DNA from: Rahnella ecdela
GTDB lineage: Bacteria; Pseudomonadota; Gammaproteobacteria; Enterobacterales; Enterobacteriaceae
Direction: 5' to 3'
Length of the DNA stretch: 64,000 nt
Assembly: GCF_019049625.1 (NCBI RefSeq)
Contig: NZ_JAFMOY010000127.1
Location: 62,001-126,000, forward strand
Shown one piece after another: positions 1 to 9,359 of this stretch. The position numbers and the translations under genes were made by a program. The notes beneath the pieces were generated by a model that saw only the letters and a program-made list of their open reading frames with translations, did no database searches and was not told where the DNA came from. Position 1 is the first letter of the stretch. Each line of letters opens with the position of its first letter.

Positions 1-2
1 AG

Positions 3-1349
3 TTTGCGGATTTACGCGAACTGATGGCGAAGGCGTCGCCCGCGCGGTCGGGGGACTATCTGGCGGAAGTGGCTGCTGCCAGTGCAGAAGAACGTATGGC
101 AGCCAAAATGGCGCTGGCCGATGTGCCGCTCAAAACGTTCCTGCAACAATTGCTGGTGCCCTATGAAGACGACGAAGTCACGCGCCTGATTGTTGATACT
201 CATGATGTCGCGGCGTTTGCCGCGATTTCCCATCTTACCGTCGGGGATTTTCGTGACTGGCTGCTGAGTGAAAAAACCGACAGTCATGTACTTGCGGCGG
301 TCGCCCGTGGGATCACGCCGGAAATGGCGGCGGCAGTCAGCAAACTGATGCGTAATCAGGACCTGATCCTGGTGGCGAAAAAATGCCGGGTGATCACTAA
401 ATTCCGCAATACCATCGGGCTGCCGGGGCATATGAGCGTGCGCCTGCAACCCAACCATCCGACCGACAATTTACAAGGGATTGCCGCCAGTATGCTCGAT
501 GGTTTGCTGTATGGTTCCGGCGATGCGGTAATTGGCATTAATCCTGCCAGCGACAGTTTGCCCCTGCTGGAAAATCTCAATTACATGCTCGATGACGTTA
601 TCTCGCGCTTTGAAATCCCCACGCAGTCCTGCGTGCTGACGCATGTTACCAACACCATCAAGCTGGTGGAGCGCGGCGCGCCGGTGGATCTGGTTTTCCA
701 GTCGATAGCCGGTACCGAAGCAGCAAACAGCGGTTTTGGTATTAATCTGGCATTGCTGGCAGAAGCACAGCAGGCGGCGTACAGCCTGAAACGCGGCACG
801 CTTGGCGACAACGTGATGTATTTCGAAACCGGGCAGGGCAGTTGTTTATCCGCCAATGCGCATTTCGGTGTCGATCAGCAGACCTGCGAGGCGCGCGCTT
901 ACGCCATCGCCCGGCATTTTTCGCCGTTGCTGATTAATACCGTGGTCGGCTTTATTGGCCCGGAATATTTGTACGACGGCAAACAAATCATCCGTGCCGG
1001 GCTGGAAGATCATTTCTGCGGCAAACTGCTCGGTGTACCGCTCGGCTGTGATGTTTGTTATACCAACCACGCCGAAGCCGATCAGGATGATATGGACACT
1101 TTGCTGACGCTGCTGGGTACCGCCGGACTGACGTTCCTGATTGGCGTTCCGGGCGCAGATGACATCATGCTTAACTATCAGAGCACCTCATTCCATGACG
1201 CGTTGTACATCCGCGAATTACTCGGGCTGAAACATGCACCGGAATTTGCCGTCTGGCTGGAGAAAATGAAAATCATCGATCCGCAGGGCGCTTTACAGGA
1301 TACCCGTGCGTCCCATCCGTTGTTGCGTCAGTTACCGCAACTGAGCTGA
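3..1349 (+). CDS. eutB: Ethanolamine ammonia-lyase large subunit EutB (5' end cut by window)
   Basis: Catalytic subunit of adenosylcobalamin-dependent ethanolamine ammonia-lyase, which splits ethanolamine into acetaldehyde and ammonia. The frame is open to the window edge: residues before the first internal ATG at 24 (FADLREL) continue the family N-terminus, so this is a partial gene missing roughly a dozen codons. Conserved stretches include RLQPN, FETGQGS, NTVVGFIGPEYLY, GLEDHFCGKLLG and CYTNHAEADQ, typical of the TIM-barrel active site. EutC follows 11 bp downstream. No microcompartment shell genes lie downstream, which suggests a simple eutBC operon; what lies upstream is not visible. Confidence 0.96.
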   Translation, partial: FADLRELMAKASPARSGDYLAEVAAASAEERMAAKMALADVPLKTFLQQLLVPYEDDEVTRLIVDTHDVAAFAAISHLTVGDFRDWLLSEKTDSHVLAAVARGITPEMAAAVSKLMRNQDLILVAKKCRVITKFRNTIGLPGHMSVRLQPNHPTDNLQGIAASMLDGLLYGSGDAVIGINPASDSLPLLENLNYMLDDVISRFEIPTQSCVLTHVTNTIKLVERGAPVDLVFQSIAGTEAANSGFGINLALLAEAQQAAYSLKRGTLGDNVMYFETGQGSCLSANAHFGVDQQTCEARAYAIARHFSPLLINTVVGFIGPEYLYDGKQIIRAGLEDHFCGKLLGVPLGCDVCYTNHAEADQDDMDTLLTLLGTAGLTFLIGVPGADDIMLNYQSTSFHDALYIRELLGLKHAPEFAVWLEKMKIIDPQGALQDTRASHPLLRQLPQLS

Positions 1350-1360
1350 GGTCTTTGCTG

Positions 1361-2170
1361 ATGAATAAAGAAAAAGGGCAGGGATTATCACCGCTGGTGC
1401 ATAACAACCCGTGGGAGACGCTGCGTCAGTTTACCGCCGCGCGTATCGCGCTGGGTCGCACCGGGTCGAGTTTGCCCACGGGCGAGTTGTTACGCTTCGG
1501 TTTAGCGCATGCGCAGGCGCGTGATGCGGTACATCAGCCTTTTGACAGTCAGTCGCTCGAACCGGAACTTTTTGCGCTCGGGCTGGAAACCCTGACGGTC
1601 GCCAGCGCGGCACCGGACAGAGCGACTTATCTGTGCCGCCCAGATCTCGGGCGCAAACTATCCGAAAGCAGCCGTCAGGCATTGCAGCGGCTGAAGGCAG
1701 AACCCGCCGACGTGGTGCTGGTGATTGCTGACGGTCTGTCATCGAAAGCCGTACACCGGCAGGCCGTGCCGCTGATTGCGGCGTTAATGCCGTATCTGCG
1801 CACGCTGGAGCTGAAATTGGGTCCTGTGGTGCTGGCGCATCAGTCGAGGGTGGCGCTGGGCGATGATATTGCGCAGGCGATGAAAGCCAGAGCCGTGGCG
1901 ATTTTGATCGGCGAGCGGCCGGGATTGTCATCGCCCGACAGTTTAGGGATTTATATGACCTGGGGACCGCATACCAAAAGACTGGAATCGGAGCGAAATT
2001 GTATTTCGAATGTGCGTCCGGAAGGGCTGAACTATCCGCAGGCGGCTTTTAAACTGGCGTGGCTGCTCGAACAATCATTCCAGCGCAAATTGTCAGGGGT
2101 GAATCTGAAGGATGAAAGTGATAACACAGCGCTGCACAATAAAGTCGTGCCGATGTTTAAGTTGGAATAG
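1361..2170 (+). CDS. eutC: Ethanolamine ammonia-lyase small subunit EutC
   Basis: Small subunit that pairs with EutB and helps bind adenosylcobalamin. 269 residues. Conserved segments are the N-terminal TAARIALGRTG, the DVVLVIADGLSS block, the IGERPGL block and CISNVRPEGL near the C-terminus. The ATG at 1361 is chosen because TGAGG (1347–1351, overlapping the eutB stop) sits nine bases before it; a TTG two codons upstream in the same frame is less likely. It is probably translated from the same message as eutB. A hairpin terminator follows about 35 bp after the stop. Confidence 0.95.
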   Translation: MNKEKGQGLSPLVHNNPWETLRQFTAARIALGRTGSSLPTGELLRFGLAHAQARDAVHQPFDSQSLEPELFALGLETLTVASAAPDRATYLCRPDLGRKLSESSRQALQRLKAEPADVVLVIADGLSSKAVHRQAVPLIAALMPYLRTLELKLGPVVLAHQSRVALGDDIAQAMKARAVAILIGERPGLSSPDSLGIYMTWGPHTKRLESERNCISNVRPEGLNYPQAAFKLAWLLEQSFQRKLSGVNLKDESDNTALHNKVVPMFKLE

Positions 2171-2204
2171 GGGGAGAGAAAAGGGTTACCGGAGTACAGA
2201 TGCG

Positions 2205-2230
2205 AAAAAAGCGCCTAAAGGCGCTTTTCT
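2205..2230. terminator. Bidirectional terminator between eutC and the tRNA cluster
   Basis: A perfect stem (AAAAGCGCC / GGCGCTTTT) with a TAAA loop and T-rich flanks on both strands. It can end eutBC on the plus strand and the Val/Lys tRNA transcript on the minus strand. Confidence 0.75.
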
Positions 2231-2236
2231 CTGAAT

Positions 2237-2312
2237 TGGTGGGCCGTGCTGGATTCGAACCAGCGACCAATTGATTAAAAGTCAACTGCTCTACCAACTG
2301 AGCTAACGGCCC
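2237..2312 (-). tRNA. lysV: tRNA-Lys (anticodon TTT)
   Basis: A 76-nt cloverleaf with encoded CCA. The acceptor GGGCCGT pairs with ACGGCCC, the D-arm is TAGCTCAGTTGGTAGAGCA, the anticodon loop reads CTTTTAA with anticodon TTT, and the T-arm carries GGTTCGAATCC. It is the last tRNA of a four-gene minus-strand transcript, matching the valUXY-lysV order beside gltX in E. coli. Confidence 0.97.
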
Positions 2313-2319
2313 GCAGAAG

Positions 2320-2395
2320 TGGTGGGCGATGACGGGCTCGAACCGCCGACCCCCTCCGTGTAAAGGAGATGCTCTACCAACTGAGCTAATCGCCC
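2320..2395 (-). tRNA. valY: tRNA-Val (anticodon TAC), copy 3 of transcript
   Basis: A 76-nt cloverleaf with encoded CCA, acceptor GGGCGAT/ATCGCCC, anticodon loop CTTTACA with anticodon TAC. It is identical to the two tRNA-Val genes at 2439 and 2561, and seven bases separate it from tRNA-Lys. Confidence 0.97.
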
Positions 2396-2438
2396 ACTTC
2401 TGGGTACTTCCCCATGTAAGAAGAAACTTGCTGAGAAA

Positions 2439-2514
2439 TGGTGGGCGATGACGGGCTCGAACCGCCGACCCCCTCCGTGTAAAGGAGATGCTCTACCAAC
2501 TGAGCTAATCGCCC
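2439..2514 (-). tRNA. valX: tRNA-Val (anticodon TAC), copy 2 of transcript
   Basis: Same 76-nt sequence as its two neighbours, with anticodon TAC and encoded CCA. The 43-nt spacer to the next copy differs from the other spacers, so the repeat unit is essentially the tRNA itself. Confidence 0.97.
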
Positions 2515-2560
2515 ATTTCTCAATTCTTCTTACTTATCACAACGCGGCACTCTTAAAGAG

Positions 2561-2636
2561 TGGTGGGCGATGACGGGCTCGAACCGCCGACCCCCTCCGT
2601 GTAAAGGAGATGCTCTACCAACTGAGCTAATCGCCC
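2561..2636 (-). tRNA. valU: tRNA-Val (anticodon TAC), copy 1, promoter-proximal
   Basis: First gene of the minus-strand tRNA transcript; 76 nt, anticodon TAC, encoded CCA. A strong sigma-70 promoter lies just upstream (2655–2682). Confidence 0.97.
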
Positions 2637-2654
2637 CCGTCGTGATGGAGTCGC

Positions 2655-2682
2655 ATTATAGGGATACTTGAAATTACGTCAA
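2655..2682 (-). promoter_or_regulatory. Sigma-70 promoter of the Val/Lys tRNA operon
   Basis: On the minus strand TTGACG and TATAAT are separated by 16 bp, followed by a C/G-rich discriminator-like stretch before the first tRNA-Val. Near-consensus boxes fit a stable-RNA promoter. The rest of the 263-bp gap to gltX (2637–2899) must hold the gltX promoter, which I could not place with confidence. Confidence 0.75.
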
Positions 2683-2899
2683 CGCTTTTTAAAAACAAAA
2701 ATGATCGTTCGGCTTATTTTTAGACAACATGACGCGTTTCTCGCCCGCGTAGCCGATTCTTTACGCATTCATGGCCTTAAACCCTGCGACTGCCTCTGGT
2801 TGTGCGTTGAGGAATCAGGGCAGAGTGGTAGAATGTCAGCCACTTTTTGTTAATTGATAGCGACGTTTTCCGGCGTTGCGTTATTAAGGTTGCACCCAG

Positions 2900-4318
2900 A
2901 TGAAAATCAAAACCCGTTTTGCCCCAAGCCCGACCGGCTATCTGCACGTCGGTGGCGCCCGTACCGCGCTTTATTCCTGGCTCTTTGCCCGCAATCTGGG
3001 CGGCGAGTTTGTGCTGCGTATCGAAGATACTGATCTCGAGCGTTCGACCCAGGAAGCAATCGACGCGATTATGGATGGCATGAACTGGCTGAATCTGGAC
3101 TGGGATGAAGGCCCGTATTTCCAGACCAAACGTTTTGACCGCTACAACGCAGTGATTGATGAAATGCTGGAAAACGGCACCGCGTATAAATGCTATTGCT
3201 CTAAAGAACGTCTGGAAGCGCTGCGCGAAGAACAAATGGCCAATAACGAGAAGCCTCGTTATGACGGTCGTTGCCGCGACAGCCACGAACATCATGCTGC
3301 GGATGAGCCATGCGTGGTGCGTTTTCGTAACCCGCAGGAAGGGTCAGTCATCTTTGACGACCAGATCCGTGGTCCTATCGAATTCAGCAATGATGAGCTG
3401 GACGATCTGATCATCCGTCGTACCGACGGTTCTCCGACCTATAACTTCTGTGTTGTGGTTGATGACTGGGATATGGAAATCACTCACGTGATCCGTGGCG
3501 AAGACCATATCAACAACACTCCGCGTCAGATCAACATACTGAAAGCGCTGGGCGCACCGGTACCGGTTTACGCGCACGTTTCTATGATTCTGGGTGACGA
3601 CGGTAAAAAACTGTCTAAACGTCATGGTGCGGTCGGCGTGATGCAATATCGCGATGACGGTTATCTGCCTGAAGCGCTGCTGAACTATCTGGTACGTCTG
3701 GGCTGGTCTCATGGCGATCAGGAAATTTTCAGCCGTGACGAAATGAAAGCGCTGTTCTCACTGGATAACGTCAGCAAATCTGCCAGTGCGTTCAACACTG
3801 AAAAACTGCAATGGCTGAACCACCACTACATCAATACGATGGATCCGCAGTATGTGGCGACTCATCTGTTGTGGCATGTTGAGCAGGCCGGGATCGAAAC
3901 CCGTAACGGTCCGCAGCTGTTTGAAATCGTGACCCTGCTGGGCGAGCGCTGCAAGACGCTGAAAGAGATGGCAGAGTCCTGCCGTTACTTTTACGAAGAT
4001 TTTGCTGAGTTTGATGCCGATGCGGCGAAAAAACACTTACGCCCGGTTGCACGTCAGCCGCTGGAAGTGGTGCGCGCCAAACTCGCTGCCATCACTGACT
4101 GGACTGCAGAAAACATTCATCACACCATTCAGGGCACAGCGGATGAGCTGGAAGTCGGTATGGGCAAAGTGGGTATGCCACTGCGCGTTGCGGTAACAGG
4201 CGCTGGCCAGTCTCCGGGCGTGGATGTCACCGTTCATGCTATCGGTCAGAGCCGTGTGCTGGCGCGTATCGATATGGCGTTAGCCTTTATTGCTGAGCGT
4301 GAAACACAAGCTCAGTAA
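2900..4318 (+). CDS. gltX: Glutamyl-tRNA synthetase
   Basis: Class I aminoacyl-tRNA synthetase that charges tRNA-Glu with glutamate in the cytoplasm. 472 residues, the normal length. The N-terminal [13 protein letters not shown] carries the HIGH-type ATP motif, and [12 protein letters not shown] near residue 238 carries the KMSKS-type loop. The segment [15 protein letters not shown] (about 100) belongs to the zinc-binding insertion of the enterobacterial enzyme. The C-terminal anticodon-binding domain is intact. The upstream sequence reads into tRNA genes on the opposite strand, as in E. coli. Confidence 0.98.
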   Translation: MKIKTRFAPSPTGYLHVGGARTALYSWLFARNLGGEFVLRIEDTDLERSTQEAIDAIMDGMNWLNLDWDEGPYFQTKRFDRYNAVIDEMLENGTAYKCYCSKERLEALREEQMANNEKPRYDGRCRDSHEHHAADEPCVVRFRNPQEGSVIFDDQIRGPIEFSNDELDDLIIRRTDGSPTYNFCVVVDDWDMEITHVIRGEDHINNTPRQINILKALGAPVPVYAHVSMILGDDGKKLSKRHGAVGVMQYRDDGYLPEALLNYLVRLGWSHGDQEIFSRDEMKALFSLDNVSKSASAFNTEKLQWLNHHYINTMDPQYVATHLLWHVEQAGIETRNGPQLFEIVTLLGERCKTLKEMAESCRYFYEDFAEFDADAAKKHLRPVARQPLEVVRAKLAAITDWTAENIHHTIQGTADELEVGMGKVGMPLRVAVTGAGQSPGVDVTVHAIGQSRVLARIDMALAFIAERETQAQ

Positions 4319-4336
4319 TCGCCGTCAGATAGCGAT

Positions 4337-4371
4337 AAAAAAGCCAGCGCGGGAAACCGGCTGGCTTTTTT
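4337..4371 (+). terminator. Terminator after gltX
   Basis: A GCCAGC...GCTGGC hairpin flanked by a run of A on the left and TTTTTT on the right, 18 bp after the gltX stop. The A run could also let it serve the convergent channel gene at 4408. Confidence 0.8.
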
Positions 4372-4407
4372 GCTTTCTGCGAAACGCTCGCGTGAAAAAC
4401 GTCTTAA

Positions 4408-5199
4408 TTAACGTTGTTCAGTTGCGGGTGCCTGTGCGGTCGGGCGGTAGGCGAGGAAGTACATCAGTCCTACAAAGCCAGCGCCGCCCACTGCGTTACC
4501 GAGGAATACTGCCGCGAAATTCGGGAAATACTGAGACCAGCTCAGCGCACCGGCAAAAATAGCTGCTGGTACGATGAACATATTTGCCACCACGTGCTGG
4601 AAGCCGATCGCCACGAATGCCATGACCGGGAACCACATACCAATCACTTTTCCGCCGACTTCTTTACTGGCGAAGGCCAGCCAGATTGCCAGACACACCA
4701 GCCAGTTACAGCCGATACCGGAAATAAACGCGTGCATGAAATCAGCGTTCACTTTCGCGGTGGCGGTTGCCACGGTTTTGCTCAGGAAGGCACCTTCCGT
4801 CAGACCGAGAACGTGACCGAAGAAATAGGCCACTGCCAGGCTGCCCAGCAGGTTAGCGATGGTCACCCAGAACCAGTTACGCAAAACAGCGTAAAGGCTT
4901 ATCTGACGCGCGAACCAGGCGATAGGTAAGGTCATCATGTTACCGGTCAGCAGCTCTCCCCCTGCTAACACGGTCAGAATAATACCTACCGGGAAGACAG
5001 CCGCGCCCAGTAAGTTGCTAAATGATCCCCAGGATGCAGGTAACGTCCCTATTACGTGCAAATCCAGCAGGAAACCGGTGGCGATGAACGCGCCAGCCAG
5101 AAAGCCCAAAATTAACAAATTCAACACGGAAGCATGGCTTTTATTAACGCCCGCCGTGACAGCGATGGATGCGATTTCTTTAGGTGAATACAAGGACAT
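4408..5199 (-). CDS. Formate/nitrite transporter (FNT) family channel
   Basis: Inner-membrane FNT protein of 263 residues (FocA/NirC fold), expected to pass small monovalent anions such as formate or nitrite. Six hydrophobic segments are readable. Family landmarks are SPKEIASIAVTAGVNKS at the N-terminus, LAGGELLTGNMM (about 80–90), ISGIGCNWLVCLA (about 160) and FQHVVANMF (about 200), the last carrying the pore-associated histidine. It stands alone on the minus strand, convergent with gltX. The Shine-Dalgarno sequence is weak (GAG). Substrate cannot be assigned from sequence; a formate role is possible given the FHL locus elsewhere in the window. Confidence 0.9.
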   Translation of the reverse strand: MSLYSPKEIASIAVTAGVNKSHASVLNLLILGFLAGAFIATGFLLDLHVIGTLPASWGSFSNLLGAAVFPVGIILTVLAGGELLTGNMMTLPIAWFARQISLYAVLRNWFWVTIANLLGSLAVAYFFGHVLGLTEGAFLSKTVATATAKVNADFMHAFISGIGCNWLVCLAIWLAFASKEVGGKVIGMWFPVMAFVAIGFQHVVANMFIVPAAIFAGALSWSQYFPNFAAVFLGNAVGGAGFVGLMYFLAYRPTAQAPATEQR

Positions 5200-5551
5200 G
5201 AGATTGCTCGAAGTAGTAAGTTATGATTATTGCGCGAGCAGTCTATTCTGAGAATTATCTCAAAACAAGACGATTTTCATAGTCTGCTAACATTCCATTA
5301 ATCATTCAGACATAGATGTTAAGAAAATGCTTAGCGAGATCAGAAAGCTAGAGAAAATGCGGGCTGAGGGGCAAATTGTAAAACAATGCATCACACCAAA
5401 AATTTCCGTCAGGGCAGAGGTTTTTTCCCTGCAAAATGGGGTATTTGGCGGCTTTTTCAGCGCTTGAATTGAGAAACGGATTTAGCCGTTGACAGGGGTA
5501 GCGACGTTTCATATTATGCGCCCCGTTCACCCGTTTTTACGGGCGTGAATT
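5200..5551. other. 352-bp gap between the FNT gene and tRNA-Ala
   Basis: It holds the FNT promoter region (5200–5300, AT-rich) and, at its right end, the tRNA-Ala promoter. No open frame with a ribosome site was found; the 60-codon minus-strand frame at 5348–5530 overlaps the tRNA promoter and looks spurious. Confidence 0.6.
5489..5517 (+). promoter_or_regulatory. Consensus sigma-70 promoter of tRNA-Ala genes
   Basis: TTGACA (5489–5494), a 17-bp spacer and TATTAT (5512–5517), followed by a GC-rich GCGCCCC discriminator of the kind found on stringently controlled stable-RNA promoters. The first tRNA-Ala starts 34 bp further on. Confidence 0.85.
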
Positions 5552-5627
<76 letters not shown>

Positions 5628-5699
5628 ACTTCCTTTCCAGAGTAAGTTGGCTGTTTCCTTCCCAAAGGAAACTAATAGAAAATGTGTACGACCTCGTGT

Positions 5700-5775
<76 letters not shown>

Positions 5776-5785
5776 AATATTAAAG

Positions 5786-5808
5786 AAACCCGCTTCGGCG
5801 GGTTTTTT
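5786..5808 (+). terminator. Terminator of the tRNA-Ala transcript
   Basis: ACCCGC-TTCG-GCGGGT hairpin followed by TTTTTT, ten bases after the CCA of the second tRNA-Ala. Confidence 0.9.
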
Positions 5809-5870
5809 GCTTTCTGAGGTTTGTCATTTCTCCCTCCTCCTATCTGTTGAGCAGCACTGGATCGCAGGCA

Positions 5871-5896
5871 TAAAAAAACCCGCCGAAGCGGGTTTC
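5871..5896 (-). terminator. Terminator of nupC
   Basis: On the minus strand an ACCCGC-TTCG-GCGGGT hairpin is followed by seven T, about 25 bp after the nupC stop. It has the same stem-loop as the tRNA-Ala terminator, facing the other way. Confidence 0.9.
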
Positions 5897-5920
5897 TTTG
5901 TCGTTCTGTAGCTTGCTTAC

Positions 5921-7108
5921 TTACGCCAGTACCAGACCCGCGATAGAAGCAGACAACACGCTGACCAGCGTTGAGCCGTACAGCAGTTTCAGGCCGAAGC
6001 GTGAAACCACGTTGCCCTGGTGTTCGTTCAGGCCTTTGATAGCGCCGGCAACGATACCGATAGAAGAGAAGTTTGCGAAAGACACCAGGAACACGGACAA
6101 GATGCCCACGCCGCGTGGTGACAGTTCGGTCGCGACTTTCTGCAGGTCCAGCATGGCAACGAATTCATTGGAAACCAGTTTGGTTGCCATGATGCTGCCG
6201 ACTTGCAAGGCTTCGTGGCTCGGTACGCCCATCATCCATGCGAATGGATAGAAGACATAACCCAGCACGCCCTGGAAGCTGATGCCGAATACGACGTCGA
6301 ACAACGCATTCAGGCAGGAAATCAGTGCGATGAAACCAATCAACATGGCTGCAACGATGATAGCCACTTTGAAACCGGCCAGGATGTATTCACCCAGCAT
6401 TTCAAAGAAGCTCTGACCCTGGTGCGTGTTACCGATTTGCAGGTCTTCTTCTGAATCAACTTTATAAGGGTTGATTAACGACAGTACGATGAAGGTACTG
6501 AACATGTTGAGCACAAGCGCAGCAACAACGAAGCGCGGTTCCAGCATGGTCATGTACGCACCCACAATCGACATAGAAACCGTCGACATTGCTGTGGCTG
6601 CCATGGTGTACATACGTTTTTCAGACATTTTGCTCAGAATATCTTTATACGCGATAAAGTTTTCTGACTGACCCAAAATCAGGGAGCTGATGGCGTTGAA
6701 AGATTCCAGCTTTCCCATGCCATTAATTTTCGACAGAACCGTACCGATAATACGGATGACGAAAGGCAGTACGCGAATGTGCTGTAAAATACCGATCAGT
6801 GCAGAGATAAACACGATCGGACACAAGACTTTCAAGAAGAAGAACGCTAATCCTTTATCGCTCATGCCTCCAAATACGAAGCCGGTCCCTTCCGCAGCGA
6901 ATCCTAATAATTTCTCAAACAAGTCTGAGAAGCCTTTCACAAAACCTAAACCTATAGAAGAATTCAGGAAGAAATAGGCTAATAAGACTTCGATGACCAA
7001 GAGCTGAACAATGAAACGTAAACGGATATTCTTCCGGTCACGGCTCACCAGTAAAGCGAGTGCAGCGACAACGGCCAACGCTAATACAAAGTGCAATATT
7101 CGGGACAT
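5921..7108 (-). CDS. nupC: Nucleoside:H+ symporter NupC
   Basis: Inner-membrane concentrative nucleoside transporter that takes up nucleosides with protons. 395 residues, about five shorter than E. coli NupC because of a small gap near residue 275. The N-terminus [15 protein letters not shown], the core [13 protein letters not shown], the helix [21 protein letters not shown] and the C-terminal half [10 protein letters not shown] are nearly identical to the E. coli protein as I recall it. Start ATG at 7108 is preceded by TTGGAG. Its promoter shares the 415-bp gap with mntH. Confidence 0.97.
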   Translation of the reverse strand: MSRILHFVLALAVVAALALLVSRDRKNIRLRFIVQLLVIEVLLAYFFLNSSIGLGFVKGFSDLFEKLLGFAAEGTGFVFGGMSDKGLAFFFLKVLCPIVFISALIGILQHIRVLPFVIRIIGTVLSKINGMGKLESFNAISSLILGQSENFIAYKDILSKMSEKRMYTMAATAMSTVSMSIVGAYMTMLEPRFVVAALVLNMFSTFIVLSLINPYKVDSEEDLQIGNTHQGQSFFEMLGEYILAGFKVAIIVAAMLIGFIALISCLNALFDVVFGISFQGVLGYVFYPFAWMMGVPSHEALQVGSIMATKLVSNEFVAMLDLQKVATELSPRGVGILSVFLVSFANFSSIGIVAGAIKGLNEHQGNVVSRFGLKLLYGSTLVSVLSASIAGLVLA

Positions 7109-7523
7109 GGGTGCTCCAAATTAGAGGCAGGCTATATTTCGACGGACATTTTATGTAACGCGTACATTTAAAACGTGAAGTCGATAGCAAATATAGAAAT
7201 TACAGACACGAATTGCAACAAATCGTCGGCCATCACACAAAAAATCAAGATGTTAAGAAAACTAAGCACAATTGGCATTCTTATGCTAATTTTACAATGT
7301 GCCGTAATGCGTTCTAAATCTGGCCAGTTAATGTCTGTTTTTGGAAAGTGCGCTGCGATTTGCTTTCATAAGCTGACCAGCGAATAACCTCTCAGTTATC
7401 ACCTTGCCGCTTACTGCTACTGCCTATCAGAGCCATCACTCAGATCTTTCTAAATGCACTTGATAATCATTATCAGTTGGATATGATTGATGTAAGCGTA
7501 ACAATAGTAAGGGTTAACAGAAT
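7109..7523. other. Divergent nupC–mntH control region
   Basis: 415 bp of AT-rich sequence between the two divergent starts. It contains the Fur-type palindrome listed separately. A 70-codon plus-strand frame (7175–7387) lacks a ribosome site and resembles no known protein, so it is not called. CRP/CytR sites are expected for nupC but I could not place them. Confidence 0.6.
7461..7475. promoter_or_regulatory. Fur-type palindrome upstream of mntH
   Basis: TGATAATCATTATCA is a perfect 7-1-7 palindrome and matches the core of the Fur box, 48 bp before the mntH start. In E. coli mntH is repressed by Fur with iron and by MntR with manganese. No convincing MntR box was recognised. Confidence 0.75.
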
Positions 7524-8753
7524 ATGCTCAACAGCAGGGCCGAATCTACAGGCCGCGCCGCCAGAAAGATGAAACTTTCACTGATGGGGCCAGCTTTCAT
7601 TGCCGCCATCGGTTACATCGATCCGGGCAACTTTGCGACGAACATTCAGGCCGGTGCTTCCTATGGCTACCAGTTGCTGTGGGTGGTGGTCTGGGCCAAC
7701 ATCATGGCGATGCTGATCCAGTTGCTCTCTGCCAAACTGGGTATCGCCACCAGCAAGAATCTCGCCGAACATATCCGCGATCGTTTCCCGCGTCCTGCCG
7801 TCTGGGCTTACTGGGTGCAGGCGGAAATCATCGCGATGGCCACCGATCTCGCTGAATTTATCGGTGCGGCGATCGGCTTCAAATTACTCCTTGGTGTTTC
7901 CCTGTTGCAGGGTGCGGTGCTGACCGGTATCGCTACTTTTATTATTCTCGGATTGCAAAAACGCGGGCAAAAGCCGCTGGAGCTGGTGATCGCCGGTCTG
8001 CTGCTGTTTGTCGCAGCGGCTTATATTGTCGAATTGTTCTTCTCGCAGCCAAGTATGCTGGCGCTCGGCAAAGGGATGCTGATCCCGTCGCTGCCAACCG
8101 CAGATTCTGTCTATCTGGCCGCCGGTGTTCTCGGTGCGACCATCATGCCGCATGTCATTTATCTGCACTCTTCACTGACTCAGCGGGGCGGCAAGGCATC
8201 TAAAGCGCAGCGATATTCTGCCACCAAACTGGATGTCGGCATCGCCATGACCATCGCCGGTTTTGTGAATCTGGCGATGATGGCGACAGCTGCCGCAGCG
8301 TTCCATTTCAGCGGACACAGCGGAATAAGCGAACTCGATGAAGCCTATCTCACTCTCCAACCCTTGCTAGGTCACGCGGCTGCCACTACTTTTGGTCTGA
8401 GCCTGGTCGCTGCCGGTTTATCTTCGACCGTCGTCGGCACGCTGGCCGGACAGGTCGTCATGCAGGGCTTTGTGAAATTCTACATTCCACTGTGGGTGCG
8501 CCGTACAGTGACCATGATGCCGTCATTTATTGTGATTCTGATGGGATTAGATGCGACGCGCATTCTGGTGATGAGTCAGGTATTGCTGAGCTTCGGGATT
8601 GCGCTGGCGCTTTTACCGCTGCTGGCCTTTACCGGCAACCGCAGCCTGATGGGCGATATGGTCAACACCAAAACGGTACAGTGGGCGGGGCGGCTGATTG
8701 TACTGATTGTCGTCAGTCTGAATCTCTATCTGCTGATCGGCATGCTCAAATAA
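7524..8753 (+). CDS. mntH: Manganese/divalent metal:H+ symporter MntH (Nramp)
   Basis: Inner-membrane Nramp transporter that imports Mn(II), and other divalent ions less well, with protons. 409 residues. Metal-site motif DPGN is in the first helix ([17 protein letters not shown], about 33–48) and the helix-6 MPH motif is in [14 protein letters not shown] (about 205). The adjacent DUF2502 gene and the Fur palindrome upstream are as in E. coli. A terminator follows 28 bp after the stop. Confidence 0.98.
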   Translation: MLNSRAESTGRAARKMKLSLMGPAFIAAIGYIDPGNFATNIQAGASYGYQLLWVVVWANIMAMLIQLLSAKLGIATSKNLAEHIRDRFPRPAVWAYWVQAEIIAMATDLAEFIGAAIGFKLLLGVSLLQGAVLTGIATFIILGLQKRGQKPLELVIAGLLLFVAAAYIVELFFSQPSMLALGKGMLIPSLPTADSVYLAAGVLGATIMPHVIYLHSSLTQRGGKASKAQRYSATKLDVGIAMTIAGFVNLAMMATAAAAFHFSGHSGISELDEAYLTLQPLLGHAAATTFGLSLVAAGLSSTVVGTLAGQVVMQGFVKFYIPLWVRRTVTMMPSFIVILMGLDATRILVMSQVLLSFGIALALLPLLAFTGNRSLMGDMVNTKTVQWAGRLIVLIVVSLNLYLLIGMLK

Positions 8754-8779
8754 CGCAGAGTTAATGCGGATGGAAAAAA

Positions 8780-8809
8780 AACGGGACAGTTTGCGCTGTC
8801 CCGTTTTCG
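8780..8809. terminator. Terminator shared by mntH and the DUF2502 gene
   Basis: ACGGGACAG and CTGTCCCGT form a nine-base-pair stem around TTTGCG, with an A run on the left and TTTT on the right, so it can stop both convergent transcripts. Confidence 0.85.
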
Positions 8810-8827
8810 TTGGTGTTATTCCGGTAT

Positions 8828-9256
8828 TCAGTGGTGATGATCGCCATGCCCGCCATGATGATCATCGTGCCCGCGACCGTGCCCCCGGTCATGTCCGTGA
8901 TCACGTCCGTGGTCATAATGCGGACGCCCGTGATCGCCATGATAGTAACGTGGCGGCGGTGGCATCGGACGACGCGGCGGATGACGTTGATCCCACCAGC
9001 CCTGATCGCGCCAGCGGTAACCGTCCCAGTAATGTCCACGCGGGCCACGATATCCATAATGGTGACCGCGATAGCTATTCCACCAGCCAGGATCGCGCCA
9101 GTCATATCCATCCCAGTAATTACCACGACGGTCGCGGTCACCGATATTGATAGAAAGACCCGGAGTATTCAGACTGAAGCTGCTGGCCTGCACGGCAGGT
9201 GCCGCGGCAGGGAGCAAGGCGAACAACAACGTTCCCAGTAATATTGGCTTTAGCAT
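8828..9256 (-). CDS. ypeC: DUF2502 (YpeC-like) periplasmic His-rich protein
   Basis: Small secreted protein, 142 residues, function unknown. Residues 1–24 form a signal peptide ending PAVQA. Then comes the family block SFSLNTPGLSINIGDRDRRG, followed by two near-identical segments YWDGYDWRDPGWW and YWDGYRWRDQGWW (about 47–85). After a proline-rich stretch, the last 45 residues are mostly His, Gly, Asp and Arg, with about 16 histidines. E. coli YpeC shares the GNYWDG block and the position next to mntH but has a shorter tail. Metal binding is an inference from composition and from the neighbouring manganese transporter. Confidence 0.88.
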   Translation of the reverse strand: MLKPILLGTLLFALLPAAAPAVQASSFSLNTPGLSINIGDRDRRGNYWDGYDWRDPGWWNSYRGHHYGYRGPRGHYWDGYRWRDQGWWDQRHPPRRPMPPPPRYYHGDHGRPHYDHGRDHGHDRGHGRGHDDHHGGHGDHHH

Positions 9257-9359
9257 AAGTGCCTCCTGAGCCTCTTATAACTTCTTATAAATTATGCTGA
9301 CAGTTATAAGCGGAAGAGGGGCGTCATTCTATTGCTTACAATCCTGTTTTGAATGATTT

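Noticed and set aside
2320-2636. Three near-regular direct repeats with spacers, CRISPR-like at first glance
   Set aside because: The 76-bp units fold as tRNA-Val with encoded CCA; the spacers are 43–46 bp of tRNA operon sequence.
7175-7387. 70-codon frame in the nupC–mntH gap
   Set aside because: No ribosome site or homology and it lies in a promoter region.
8764-9241. Two plus-strand frames over the DUF2502 gene and an ATG/Met/Ile-rich minus frame
   Set aside because: All are shadows of the repetitive His-rich coding sequence; only the 8828–9256 minus frame has a signal peptide and a family match.
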